Assembly: GCA_002633005.1 (NCBI GenBank)
Contig: NMRA01000010.1
Coordinates: 1,723,298-1,787,297 of the forward strand
DNA: 64,000 nucleotides
Source: Phoronis australis
Lineage: Eukaryota; Phoronida; Phoronidae
Direction of reading: 5' to 3'
The position numbers and the translations under genes are program-made. The notes below the pieces were generated by a model that was not told the origin of the DNA, searched no databases, and saw only the letters and a list, made by a program, of their open reading frames with translations. Position 1 is the stretch's first letter; each line of letters starts with the position of its first letter. Positions 35,335-47,310 of the stretch are shown here, piece after piece.

Positions 35335-37633
35335 CGTGTAGTTAATATCTGGCATTGTATTATAATCAGTGGAGAAGTTAATTCCCAAAAACATGAAAGG
35401 TTTGTTAGTCCACAACAGGTTTTCATTGACACAATGTTTTTCGTCAGAGTCTTTTTGAACCAATCCAAACACATCTTGTTTTCTCGATATCTGGCTTCAA
35501 ACCAGAAAATTTCGCAAGTTGGTCAATTAAATTCAAAGATGATCTAGAGGTAATTCAGAACTGTCCAAAATTAAACAAGTGTCGTCGGCGTACTGGGTCA
35601 GTTTAAACTCAGAAGCACCCCAGTGATGCCGCCATCCCGTCGAATTAATTACCCAATATTTCTACACATAATAAAAAGGTAAGGAGAAATGGGGTCTCCT
35701 TGACGACAGCCTCCCCCCATTTCAAAAAACTCAGAGAAAAATTCATGTTCGAGAACACAAAGACAAGATTTGTTCTAGAGAGGTTTGACCATGTCAATGA
35801 ACCTTAGGCCAAAGTTAAAGTATGATAATGACTTGAGCATGAAAGACCAGGAAACCGAGTCGAAAGCTTTTTCAAAATCGATCATTAAGAGGAGTCCGGG
35901 AAAGGGTTTACAGTTTAAAAATTGAATTTTACAATATAAAATTCTTATGTTTTCCCCAATATATCTGCCTTTCATGAAACTTTGTTGGTTCTCGTGAATA
36001 AGGGGTCCGTGAACGCTTTTTAAGCGTCTAGCAATACAACCAGACAAAATTTTGTAAGTAATATTCAATAGTGAAATTGGACGCCAATCTTTAATGAATT
36101 CTCTTTTGGTATTATTGAAATAATACGCAGTTTTTGTGTTGTAGATAATTTTCTTTTATTAATACCTTCTTCAAAAGATCGGCATTAAGGTCTGGCCAAA
36201 ATTTTTTTAAAATTCTACAGGACTTTTGTTGTTTTTTAAATCTTTCAGAGTTGCATGAATTTCCTTCAAAGTGATAAAATTTCCAAGTTCGACTCGGTTG
36301 GGCACGATGCCAAAAGTTCATTTAAATTAACATCAACAAGGTCGCCGTCTTTACAGTAGTATATATTTTTAATAAGAAGTGATCTCCGAGAGGATAGCGG
36401 ATTGTTCCTTGATAGCAGCATTATTGAAGCTTAGTAGCTTAGTTACATTCTTATTCAAAAAAATTCGTTTTTCTAATTCACAAAAATATTTTGTTGGTTT
36501 TTCGCCATTTTCAACCCAGTTAGTTCTCGATATGATGTCATGCATGTATTCTCTGTGATAATCCTCATATTCTGACTTCTTATTTTCTAATAGAGCAGCA
36601 ATTTCAGGATCGTCACTCTCGTTGAACCTATCTTGTAAGGACATCAACTGCTCTTCCAAGTCTTTTCCTTTTCTAGTTTTTCTTTTTCTTAGAGATGCAA
36701 TATGGAATAGTTACCGTTCGAATATTTAACAATAATGTCTCCAAATACAATTAATCAGATATATATAACTGAAGATTATCAGAGTCAATTTCTTGTATTT
36801 TGTTCAAATCGTATACTGGAAGAGCATGTTGAATTTTCTTACATAAAATCTCATTCTTGACGAGATTAATATATTCTTTTTTTAGAAGTGAGTTATAAAG
36901 CCCCCGTCCTTTTTGAAGGTAGTTAATTGAATAGTTAAGACGGCGTTGTCATGGTCCGATCGGTAGCCCGAGTGTATTTCCGCATTTTCGATACGCGAGA
37001 GTGATAAGAAAATAATCTAACCTAGCCTTTTCAACCGGATTTGTCCTGGACCATGTAAACCTTTTCGTTGAGGGATGATAAACACGCCATGGGTCCGACA
37101 GATCAAGAGCCACCTCCATCTTCAACATTTGGTCACGCGCTTCAGGGTTATTTACTGAGATATAATTATAACAATCAAGGTGAAAATCTTGGACCAAATT
37201 AAAATCGCCAGTTACAATAACAAAATCGTTATTGTAACTGGCGATTTTCTGTGAAATGTCATTAAAATATTTAGGTCTATCTTTGTTTGGTCCATAAATA
37301 TTCACCAACATAATAGAGAAACAGTTATTTACTTCAAGCTCTAAAATTAGGAGGAGATTTCCTTCAGTATCTAAAGTAAAAGATAGCGCTTTAAATTCAA
37401 AATTACTATTAAACAAGATGGCAACACCCCTGGCATCACTTCGACCATGGCTGAAAAAACAGCCATATCCCCCACTGAGCTCGAATTATGGGTTCTTCCG
37501 CAACAGTAAAGTGCTAGTGTAGGTAAAAAGTACTGTACGCACACTGCCTTATATAATGGAAAACATCTCGTCTTTTTGACCGAGTTCCTAGACCTCTACA
37601 GTTAAAAGATGCAATTTTTAAATTGTTCGCCAT
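35335..37633 (-). pseudogene. LINE ORF2, endonuclease and reverse transcriptase part (L1/Tx1-like), decayed
   Basis: The ATG at 37633 opens MANNLKIASFNCRGLGTRSK, an APE-type endonuclease start. One in-frame TAG follows, then GCFFSHGRSDARGVAILFN, the catalytic VTGDFN near 37205 and LDYFLI near 37010. Next come the linker NWVENGEKPTKYFCELEKR (36460-36540) and, after frameshifts, LKNNKSP. Reverse transcriptase motifs are QQSFMKGRYIGENIRILY, DFEKAFDSVSW (motif A, near 35880), QGDPISPYLF (near 35690) and YADD at 35581-35592. It breaks off at DINYT where the array begins. The order and linker style match L1/Tx1-clade LINEs. It is inactive. Confidence 0.9.
37201..37248. repeat. perfect 21-bp hairpin inside the LINE endonuclease
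   Basis: AAAATCGCCAGTTACAATAAC at 37201-37221 and its exact complement at 37228-37248 are separated by six bases. The arms lie in codons for KIASYNND and FVIVTGDF, so one arm holds the catalytic GDF. Confidence 0.95.
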
Positions 37634-38222
37634 ACAAAGATAATAGAGGTACTTCTAAACTCAACCATACAACATTGCTCATTAAGTACAAATGAATCAC
37701 ACTGTGTGTTCTTAACATCCTAAAAACAACCTAAACCAATATAAATAATAAATTCTTCTGATGAAACATTCAGTGAAACACATCGACAATAAGTGCTCAA
37801 CGAGTTTTAGAGACCATTTGGTATGTATGTTACCAATTGTACTGTATTCATCACGTAAATTGAATTGTGACCCATGCAATGGAACAATGCCAATCTAACA
37901 GCAAATGACATAATGGTACTTACACGACAAAGGCTAGAAGCAAAATATTCAAAAACACGAAGACCTGAAAAGACGAAGCAAAATAAAAGAAATTTGGCAT
38001 CCGATAAAGGACATGTTATTATATGTCTTCGCCTTTCAAAATTATAAAAATTACATGAGGACAATAGGGACTCATAGCTAATAACTGGAAAGATTGGGCA
38101 CAGAAAAAGCAGGACCTAATACCGACATTTTTAATTACAAGACCTTAGCCGCGAACACGAATCTATGAACAGCAGTTGGTTCGGTGTTCTGCACGCCATC
38201 TTTCTAGAGTTCTTGATCGCCA
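37634..38222 (-). other. LINE spacer between ORF1 and ORF2
   Basis: About 590 bp without recognisable coding lie between the ORF1 tail and the ORF2 start on the same strand. Confidence 0.5.
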
Positions 38223-38549
38223 CTATTCACTGAAAGTGGGAATTGCATTCATATTGTCAACTGTATAGGTTATGCAGTCAATCATCAACCGATCTCTATT
38301 CAGCCATGCTTTGCTTACATGCGGGCACCGTCTCGCTGACCTGAGAAAAAGTATCAGGCGCTTTCGATTGACAGTGATCTCATGTAGGAAGTCCTCAATC
38401 ACAAAAATTTTCGAACCTTGAAGCCTTCTCTTTTCCATGGTTAATACCCAGTCCGTTCTACTGGGAAGTTCTGCCAACACCTTTTCTGCTGGTTGATTGT
38501 TGAGGTTTAAAAATCCAAGATTCTTTTTTGATGTTGTATGTTCATACAT
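38223..38549 (-). pseudogene. LINE ORF1, C-terminal part
   Basis: The 108-codon frame contains GSKIFVIEDFLHEITVNRKR and SKAWLNRDRLMIDCITYTVD. This resembles the C-terminal RNA-binding domain of L1-type ORF1 proteins (ED-hydrophobic, then KR.L......R, then DRL.ID). It precedes ORF2 on the same strand, as expected. The N-terminal coiled coil is not visible, so the LINE is probably 5'-truncated near 38550. Confidence 0.65.
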
Positions 38550-39667
38550 TTTGACTTGTTCAGCACTTTATATCGTCACATGAGCTAATTCTACTGTAAA
38601 AAGAAGGAAAATACACAAAATATTTGTACTGTTAGTCGTTACCGTAAGGGTTGAAATTTACTGAAATTTACTCTTTTCGCTAAAGCCTGTGGGAGGGAGC
38701 TTCAGATACCTACAAAATACTCATCAGATAATTATTTGACAGGCATCACGATGCATACTTTCTAAAAATTCCAGTTATGTATATTTGAGGAAGATCAAGG
38801 TCGTTGCATTTAATAATTACATCCTCCAGAATTTGTACGTATTACAAGCTCTTACCATAACATCTCACTATATTACCAACCTCCTCTGCACTGTAACAAG
38901 ATTACTGTTCTGCGTCCTATGTGAAAATATTTGAATGCAGTTATAAGTGCCATTTCCTTGATGTTCATGTTCAAATAAATGGAAGTTGAACGTTTTGAAT
39001 AAGGGGACATTTTTACTTCCACGCCAATGGAAAAAATTGGTTATGCAGTCAAGATTTTTTTTCGTGTGACCGCTCGAGCAGACATTCCAAACAATTCTTT
39101 AGGCTTAAATGTATTGTCGCTGAACTAACTATACAACTCTTAGAAAAAAACACAAATAAGAGACGACTTCATAACACATACTCAAGTCTGTTGGAGGCTA
39201 AACGTTGTATGTTGTCTTAATACATGCTTCACTCTGATATAGTGTATTTTAGGGATTGATTTGAGTAACGCTGTGTTATATACGCAGGACTCGCTGTGAG
39301 AGTATGAACGGAATCACGTTTTGTAATTTGTTGGCAAACTAAAGTAGCCCCTCCCCGGAACCTCCACAATCATCAGCTCTTTCATTCTCGTCCCATATCC
39401 TTCATGCTACTGCCTCATCACTACCAATTTGCAGTGAATGTCTTCACCAGACTACACAGAAAAATAGCTAAACTTAGCAGAAGGGGTACAGCTCGACCCC
39501 TTCTTGGTCTTCTGATGGTCCCAAAACCCTCTAAATTAAAAAAATACCTTCATATCTACTTAACGTAAACAAATCGTGCTGTTTGGTATGCATCTTTTTT
39601 ATACAACTGCCGTGTGATCACTGTAGGTGAGTAGCCAAATGGTGCAAGGTATACTTAGTAAATAGAG
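38550..39667. other. non-coding stretch
   Basis: No supported gene or repeat is seen. Confidence 0.35.
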
Positions 39668-39765
39668 AATCCTACACGATTCTCAGGTTTAAGACATGAG
39701 CAAAACCTCTTGGAAATATCCAAGAGGTTTTGCCCATGTCATAAATCTGAGACCAGTGTAGGATT
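39668..39765. repeat. 98-bp near-perfect hairpin
   Basis: Arms of 47 bp (39668-39714 and 39719-39765) are complementary with six mismatches around the 4-bp loop AATA. The innermost 15 bp (GCAAAACCTCTTGGA and complement) and the outermost 10 bp (AATCCTACAC) are perfect. It could be a microRNA-type precursor, a tiny palindromic element or an inversion scar. The sequence alone does not decide. Confidence 0.9.
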
Positions 39766-41548
39766 TGTTTTCTCACATGAACCGTAAAAATGATCTTTTC
39801 GCTGAAAAACTCGACGTGTCTAAAACTTTCAACCACACGACGTAACTTTTGTAAAAATACGCAATATAAAGTAATTCAGTTACTTTTTGTCAATAGTTTT
39901 ATTTTAAGCTTAACAATTGAAAATTGCATTCTGCTTTCGTAGTAAATATTCAAGTTAGAATCTAATAAATAGTCTTTGAAGTTGGAATATTAAAACTTAA
40001 AAATGTTTACAAATAACAGTCCGCAAGGCTTCCCCTCGCGTGAGCACTGAATTGACCTTGAGACGGCACAGTAAGACAGTCTTGCCGCGTTTCTCGTCTC
40101 CGTTTGAATGAATGTTGATATGGCATTCGCCGCCGAAGATGGGTCCATTAAAGAAGTTATTTACATGTCCTTCCGACTGGGAGCACGCCCATTTGGGACA
40201 CCCGATTTGTCAGTCATAACCTTGCCACCTTCTCGGAATTCCGGCATTGTTAGGTTGGCGCGAGTTTGGTTGTTTTAGTCTTTTGCAGACGATAAAATGC
40301 AAGGCGTATGGATTTCTACTTTGCGCTACTTTGTGATTCGCCCATGTAATATCAAAAAATTACTTGCTCGGTGTTATTAACCAGTCGTGTAGTAACACAT
40401 TCTAGGTCATGTGAGAAAAGAACATGTTAGCCACTAAGCGAGCAAAAGACCAAACTTTTGTCTTAGTGTATGTGCTAAACTAGTCCAATACTACTAAATC
40501 ACACTGGTTTCATATTCACTCATATTATATCCTTTGCTTGCTTTCTCATGGAAAATGGCCAAAATCAGCCCGTTGAAAATTCGAAAAAATTCTCAACTTA
40601 TAAAAATGTCTTTCTTAAATGAATAGAATAGTCTTTCAAACGTGCTTCTGGATCTTAAGAACAGACACATTCACAGAAAAAAACATGGTTATTCCTAACT
40701 TTTAAGATGTCTAATAGTCTTGCATAGTTGACAGTTTTTTATATCGAAAAGGCCATTTTGCAAGATCAGCATAAAAAGGAAAACAAGGCTTGTGTCAGAA
40801 AAACCAAAGGTCCATATCTAGGGATAGACCACGCCCTCATATTGTTTCATGAAAATCTGTGACGGTCGATGTAGAACCACTCGTAGGTGCTCTCAGAAAC
40901 TGCTATTTTAAGACCTTTCCTGCTATCATATTAACAAATTTTCACTGAGGTGCGGTGGAATGTGCTAATGACATACGGAAAAAGGCAATTCTCTTGAAAT
41001 ACCTATAGAAGAAGGACATCATATGTCCCATACATTACCCACTGAGAAGAAGAATTTGCGACTGCATAGTCGGATAATTTTGATCCCAGCCGATGTCAAA
41101 AACTAAAATAAAGAAGTAAACTTGACCAAATCAAACAATTGGAGAGGTTGATCATGAGATTTATTCCTGTACTTTTTAATTAATCAAACAGTTCAAAGGT
41201 CACCCTTTGCAGAATTTTTTGTTTTCACATTGTAAAAGAATACAACTGCACTTTGTTTAGCGTAGATTATGTTAAAATCACATGGTCGTATAGTTCCTGC
41301 TATGCATTCGCACAGTTAGCAACATGCAAATTATCTGGATAGCTCAACACATGTAAAGGTAAGCGAAAATCCGTCAAAGAAGCCTATGTGAAATGGTAAA
41401 AAAATCGTTCACACGTGGTTCGCACCCGTTCCTAAGGGTACTTGTGACCGAGGCATCAGACAGAATTCACATGAACGACATATGTGTATAAATGTGTCAA
41501 CGTTTTCACTGTGGTACAATAGTTGCAAAGAGAAGCGAAGCGCACACG
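39766..41548. other. non-coding stretch
   Basis: No supported gene or repeat is seen. Confidence 0.35.
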
Positions 41549-41618
41549 ATGGCCAACGAGAAACTTCGAGAACAGGCTCGGCTTCCGGGCTCCTGCAAAG
41601 AGGAATATCGGATACATG
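41549..41618 (+). CDS. weak candidate first exon
   Basis: ATGGCCAACGAG starts a 23-codon charged peptide (MANEKLREQARLPGS) that runs into a donor-like CATG|GTAAAG at 41618. The ATG has A at -3 context and G at +4. No downstream exon was identified, so this is tentative. Confidence 0.2.
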
Positions 41619-42825
41619 GTAAAGTTATAAACACCTTTTAAATAATCTTTGAACTTGGCTGCAAAGATTTTTATTTGTTGCTTCTAGTGAATTATGTAGT
41701 GTTTTAAAGTGGTCTACAAACGACATTTGACGCACAATATTTGAATGACTTCCGGGAGATCAAATCGCGAACAATTCTACCATTCTATTGTTAACATAAT
41801 TCTCTTTTACAGACACAAAATACAGTGATATACACACAAATATTCCCATCTCTTTATCTTTTACACCATTGATAAAAATTGTCCACTTTTTGAAGAAAAT
41901 GTGAACGTTAATTTTCAAAAAACTGGAACGTGACCTGACGCCTAATGTGGCCGCAAAGTTGGACTTCAACATGGTCATCATAATGACGCTAGAATGTAAA
42001 AATTCAGGTAACGTTTTTGACGGGACTTTGTTTAAATTTGTGACACGTGAGATACCAAACAGGAATATAATAGCTGGAAGATGTATTGGAATCCAAGTTG
42101 TTGTCAAAATGGACTTAATATACAATATGAATAATCAGTGTGATCAATTCTGTTAATTGTCAAATTTGTTATGTAAATATTATATATTAGTTTAGTGAGA
42201 ATTTGACCACGGTTAAATGTAGGGGTTTCGCCCGAAAATGACCAAAGAGCGGGCCTTCTATATTAATTTGTAATACCCTCCCCAAAGGCAACCGAAAAGT
42301 GAAGCGCCTAATGTTAATGTAAGGACCAGCTCTTTGATCATCTTCGGGAGGGCCCCCTAATAAGAATAAGTCATTTAAAATAATAAGCTGTTAATAACGC
42401 ATCCACAGTGTTGTTAAAGCTGTGTAAAATCAAAATCTTTTCGATTTTAACAGATTGCAGACTGAGTGCAGCGCATTAAATTTCATTCAAGGAAAATCAA
42501 ACTTTAAATTCAGATGTGCTTGTGTTGTTATCGACTTACTTGAGTAGTAATGCAAAAAAGAGGAGCAAAAATGTTGATTTTCTTAAAATCTTAATAATTT
42601 GTTTGACACTAAGCAAGGGAGTGAATCCAATTTACACTAATGTCATCATATTTCAATAAACGATGGCGGACGAAATAAGCGTCATATCAAGCATGCACCT
42701 TGACCTAGACTTTAATTGCATAATTTCTCCTTTATCAAAAGATATAATGGTACGAACCAGATTAACTGCATCTGTATATCGGGTGGCGATAAATTATATG
42801 AAATAAAGAGTGTACGATGACTTAC

Positions 42826-42880
42826 ATTTACAGAAGGCTGTTTCACCCAGAATATGTCTTTTTGTTGAACGAATGTGGAG
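42826..42880 (-). CDS. Reeler gene exon 4
   Basis: 55 nt between acceptor TCATTTTAG and donor TAAAT|GTAAGT. Its first base completes TAC (Tyr), and it then reads STFVQQKDIFWVKQPSVN, the last strand of the Reeler domain. At least one further exon with the stop codon must follow below 42826. Confidence 0.82.
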
Positions 42881-45800
42881 CTAAAATGAATTACAACAAC
42901 ATCTGCGTTAAATCTCCTGTAACATTTGTGCAATACGTAGGTGATTGCTGTCCAAACAAGCAATAACTAGTACACGTACAAAGTCCTTTAAAATATAAAG
43001 TTTATTTATTGGCTCATTAGATTCGAGCAAATGTCGATAAAGAAAGATCTGTGTAATGTGAAGCCCCTTTGTAACAAGTACACGTATGACTTTTTGGAGT
43101 TGTGCTAGTACATTTGAAAGATGAACTGGGTTATGATAAATAATTTAAAGCTGTTTACGTCCCCCACACTTGGTTTTGAGCTGAGAATTCGGAGACTGGG
43201 CCAATCATTTGTCGAGGACTGTTCTCAACGGCCAGTCTCGCATTTGCTCAAAGATGTCACGATTCTGTGGAATCGGCGAACAGGGATTTTTATTCTGTAT
43301 ATTAAGTTTCGTGAACGCAAGGGTCTTGTTCAGTAGGAGTAAAGTCTCGTGCAATCTGCACCAAATCTGTCAATGTCTTGCCTTCTTACTTACTAGAAAA
43401 TGACGGTACCGCTCTTGTCACTTGGGGCCGTCCACTCGAATGTAAGATTCCTAACGTCCAATCTCTTTGAATGGGTGACTGCGTCCATGTCGTTGGTACA
43501 CTTAAGAAACTGGAAATAAATCTTGATATTACAATCGCGGTACGCACATAGACAAGACCTCAAATGCGTTGTTGAAAAGATACAAAAGCCTGTTTTCCTC
43601 CACCTGCTATTCACGTGCCCGTACATTTACGGCGAAAATAATGTATCATCACGTCGGTCACGAAAAGCAATCCGTTAACCGTAAGCCGATTTCAGTGTCT
43701 TTTAACACAGATAATTCGATCTTTGCTGTTTTTTATTGGAGGAAGCTTGATCACTAAGTAATTACACGTCATTAATAACGTTATGTAGTTTAATATTAGT
43801 ACATGTACTCGCCACCCATCTTTCCCTCTAGAGGGTGTGAAGGGCTTTTTCGTCGCAGTGAAACGGTATTGTTGCCATGATGCGTTGACAAGATACTGGC
43901 GTTTATCTTATCTGTGAAACGTAATTGAAAGGTCACTGTGAATGTGATTGTACTCAGACTGCCGTGATCCGTAAAATTTGTCCAAATGGGAGGACGTGAA
44001 CGAAAATAGTGATAGGGGAGACCGAGGGGTGGGGTCTTTTGGAGCCTTAGCGGTTCAAAAGAAGGATAATTGATGGCAAGTACCAAAACCATGTCACGTG
44101 ACTTAGTCAAGTTTAAAGATGACGAAATGGGACTCTAAAAGAAAGCTTCAGGAACAAATCGAAAGTTGTGTCTGAACGTTTAGTAAAGCGTTTCCTTGGG
44201 CAACAGAAATGTGCCGATATTAATGGATGTCAATGATTTTATTTATCTTAGGGGTTCGTGTAACCAATTTTTAACTGAAAGTGTAACTATGCATAATAGG
44301 AGTACAATTGTCAACTCCTGAAAAACGAAAAACAATGATATTATTCTTCTATTGATTTATGATTTATTAATTTTAATCAAGTATAATTCTTTAAAATGAA
44401 ACAAAAGCAAGGCGACACCAAAAAGATTTGCAACAGATGTCATTTCTAGTTGTAGCACATATGAACGAATGATGACCTTTTTATAATAGGATAAAAATAT
44501 CTTGAAAAGAATGCAAGCTTTGCTCCAAAAAGTAATCCAAACAACTGTGTCTTTCTATGGACAAAACATCTATATAGCAGTGTCACCGACGTTGCCTTGA
44601 ATGCCTATGATGAATAGGCATATCCTCAGTCATGGCTGCTCTTTAATTGGAGTTTTTAAAAATTATGCTCTGATGCTGCTGCTAATTATGTTACACCTTT
44701 GGTAAAACAAACAAAGTTTTATTTAATTCATTGTATTGCATGCTTTGGATGCATGTTACAAGTTGGTTTGCATTAGTTGTTATGGTAACTATTTTTTCAA
44801 AATTATGCGATTGGCTTTGACATACTAGCCACGAGTCTTTATTTTAAGTAATTGATTTATGCAAATCCATTGAATTAGCTGTACATAGCGTTTATTGTAG
44901 TAAATGATTATTTCCATACTATTTTGTGTACATGAGTTGCACTCGCAACCATTTTAGATTTTCAAAATTATTCTACTAGTTACCATATATCTTTGATAAA
45001 GCAAACAGTGTACACATTCAGACTTGGAAACTACCCTACGTTTTTAGGGATAGTCAATAAAAATGGTTCGAGCACGGTTGCCTTCTTCTACCACCAAAGC
45101 CTACAATTGGTGATATTGACCGTCAAAATAGATGATTACCAGGTAACTATACCCAGTTCAGCTTAGACACACCCCGAAGTTTCAACAATGAGTTGCTCTT
45201 ATTACTCTCGGTTAGCTTACTGGTTTCTAACATGACCTTGCCCAGAAACCTGAAACTGCCGATTTTGATTGGCAGAATAATTGGTTACCGCAGCAACGGC
45301 GCGTGTCTCAACGCTGAAGTCTAGAAGCGAAGAACAATTCATCGCGCTCCGTTGAGGTTTTCAAATTGTACACTAAAGTGATCAATGGCAAACCAATTTT
45401 GATGTAAAATAGTGATTAGGAGGGCAGAAAATGCCCTACTGACAAGCAGGATTGTGTGTAAATACCACAGAAACCGAGAGGCGATGTGGAATTTCTGGAA
45501 ATAGCTCCGCAGTTAGGAAAGAACAAACAACACTCGAGCTTGATACCATATTCGTCAATTCTGCGTGAGGTTGTCGCCCGCAAAGTGAATATGTGAACAC
45601 ATGGAAACTCGAAGGTGAATGGCGTCTTATTGAGCGAATGTAAAATGAACAGCGTAAATGTGTCACAAACACTCCACATGAATTTAAAAACATTAAAATA
45701 CATTACCTTGATGTCAGATCCGGTTGTTGCAAATGAGCCAATCCTCGAATCGGTGTTAGTAGCATCTCTTGCTTGGAGAAAGAAACCCATAATTCTCTCC

Positions 45801-47012
45801 TTTCCACTTAAGGTAACTGAAAATATCAACTGCTGCATGAAATGAACATTCACAGAAATGTACTGTTCAGTTTTTTATTTGATGCAAAACCAACAATGTT
45901 TTCGAAAACTGCTACGAACATCATTTCCTAATGCGTCGACCTTTCTCGAGTAGACAGCCGGATGGGTGTACATTCCTCTCCCCGTCCTTCAGGAATATAG
46001 TTGAACATTCACGCTCACTCCTGGTTGATTCTATGTCTAAGCCGATTTTTTTGGAAAACCTTATAACGCTTCCAGTCTTAGCCTACTCAACTGATTGAAT
46101 CTTTCGATGATCCTCAAAGCATTTCGAATAATGCCGTCCAGTGGACAAAATATATCAAACTCTCTTTCCCTGATGACCAAATCCGTTTTGACAATCCTAC
46201 AACTTGGTGCAGTTTTTGAGGAGATTACAACGTGTATTACCAAATTACTGTCTGTTCTGAGACATCGAAACTCTAAAATTACATGACGAGCAAAGTGAGC
46301 TTGCAAGTAAGTTGGTGACTCAAAATTTAATTACCATGTGGAAATTCATTCGAAGGTTATGTCATAATTTAACCGACTTAAAACAGGCACATAGTTCTGT
46401 GAAGATCTCAGTCAAAAACAAAAATCTACCAGCTACGTAAAGCCCAAAAACCGCAATTTAAAAATCACCAATCCATTCCTCATAGAAACACGTACTAGCG
46501 AGTTGGTTACGAACATGTTCGGGCTTAGGATCATTGTGATTTTGATCAGCACTTTCAAGTGATTGTGTCACAATTAGTTCTAAGGCCGAAAATGCATTTT
46601 GAGGGTTATTGTTGTATAGGTTAAATTTCTTGAAGTCATTTACTTTTGTCAGAGCTGTAATAGGATTGTTCTTTGTCACATCATTAGAAATCGCACATTC
46701 TCAACCTTAACTTTCACTTTAAAGACAAAATTGTAACCACAATGTGTTTACATATAGATAAAAACTTTTTCGTTGCATATCATCTAAGTCAAGTTTATTT
46801 TCTGAAGAGCGTGCAGACTCACCTCTGATTTTAGATCCCTGGGTGTATGTGTGTTTTTCGGCGTTTACCTTGTAGGGGGAGGTATTCAAATTTTTAGCTG
46901 GTACCTGGTGGCCTGTCGGGAACATGGCGTCACATGCTGTAGTAGGCGCGCCTCCGGGATATCCGCTAACTAACGCACAGACGGCCAAGATTGACAGGCA
47001 GTGTAAAAACAT
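42826..47012 (-). CDS. secreted Reeler-domain protein (defence-protein/Reelin-domain type), four exons, 3' end not found
   Basis: Four minus-strand exons join in phase to 157 codons. They give a signal peptide (MFLHCLSILAVCALVSG), the Reeler opening YPGGAPTTACDAMFPTGHQV, TSPYKV, then VTLSGKERIMGFFLQARD, RIGSF, CTNDMDAVTHS, NLTFEWTAP, SGTVIFYSTFV and IFWVKQPSVN. These follow the Reeler consensus (ACD, GFLLQARD, GTF, C...D.VTHS, F.W, FYATVV, FW) from end to end. Introns are about 1.0, 2.2 and 0.5 kb with GT/AG ends. The protein is expected to be secreted. Reeler-only proteins of about 160-170 residues are known in insects as immune-induced defence proteins. If the chain instead continues into DOMON and cytochrome b561 parts it would be a FRRS1-like reductase, but none is visible downstream. 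An acceptor (TTTTCAG at 47023) before the ATG suggests a 5' untranslated exon. Confidence 0.85.
43394..43509 (-). CDS. Reeler gene exon 3
   Basis: 116 nt between acceptor TTTATTTCCAG and donor TTTCTA|GTAAGT. It enters in phase 0 with FLKCTNDMDAVTHS and ends with two bases (TA) after SGTVIF. It holds the second conserved Cys and the FEW tryptophan. Confidence 0.88.
44111..45706. other. part of Reeler gene intron 2
   Basis: No feature is supported within this part of the intron. The frame after exon 2 stays open for a while (to 45416), but the Reeler consensus resumes only in exon 3. Confidence 0.4.
45707..45816 (-). CDS. Reeler gene exon 2
   Basis: 110 nt between acceptor ATATTTTCAG and donor ATCAAG|GTAATG. 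The two leading bases complete GTT (Val) with exon 1. It encodes the diagnostic GFFLQARD and GSF and ends in phase 0. Confidence 0.88.
46458..46679 (-). pseudogene. coding-like fragment inside the Reeler intron, unrecognised, with a relative at 62.6 kb
   Basis: The 73-codon frame has coding-like composition (NNPQNAFSALELIVTQ, then PEHVRNQLASTCFYEEW) and ends at a TAA. About 90 bp of it (from ACAGCTCTGAC to GCATTTTCGG) are matched, diverged, on the same strand near 62625-62700. A dispersed element or an old gene family is likely. The function is unknown. Confidence 0.3.
46823..47012 (-). CDS. Reeler gene exon 1 (signal peptide and Reeler start)
   Basis: 190 nt, 63 codons plus one base, ending at a strong donor CAGAG|GTGAGT. 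Reading on into the intron gives unrelated sequence. Cys in TTACDA is the first conserved Reeler cysteine. Confidence 0.85.
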
Positions 47013-47310
47013 TTTACAAGGTGCTGAAAATCAAGCAAACCTCGTGTAAGTGTGTATGCGTAAACACCTGGAATGGAGGCTGTGTTTATTCATCCAAAAG
47101 TTGAAACATAGAAAAAGGATATAGAATCTAATTCGTGACCCATCCGGTCCACGTTGTAGTGTTCTGGTGCTGAGCTCACGACAGACGAAATGTTGAAGAA
47201 ACTTTTTCTTTTGTTTTCATTAGTTTAGAGCTTAGAATAAGTCTCACCAATCGAAAGTCAAAAATATGAGCAGTCAGTTGCAGATTTGTATTATCAGGGT
47301 CTGCTTCATG

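Noticed and set aside
41760-42125. Minus-strand 121-codon frame with KKWTIFINGVKDKEMGIFVC, which looks like an Ig F-strand pattern and lies downstream of the Reeler exons.
   Set aside because: There is no ATG start (TTG only) and a stop lies just upstream. The acceptor near 42150 is out of frame, and the rest of the peptide has no Ig features. One motif is not enough.
45416-45706. Read-through of Reeler exon 2 into FILHSLNKTPFTFEF, which mimics the next Reeler segment.
   Set aside because: The exon at 43394-43509 gives a far better continuation (CTNDMDAVTHS...FEWTAP) with correct splice sites and phase. The read-through lacks the conserved Cys and THS.
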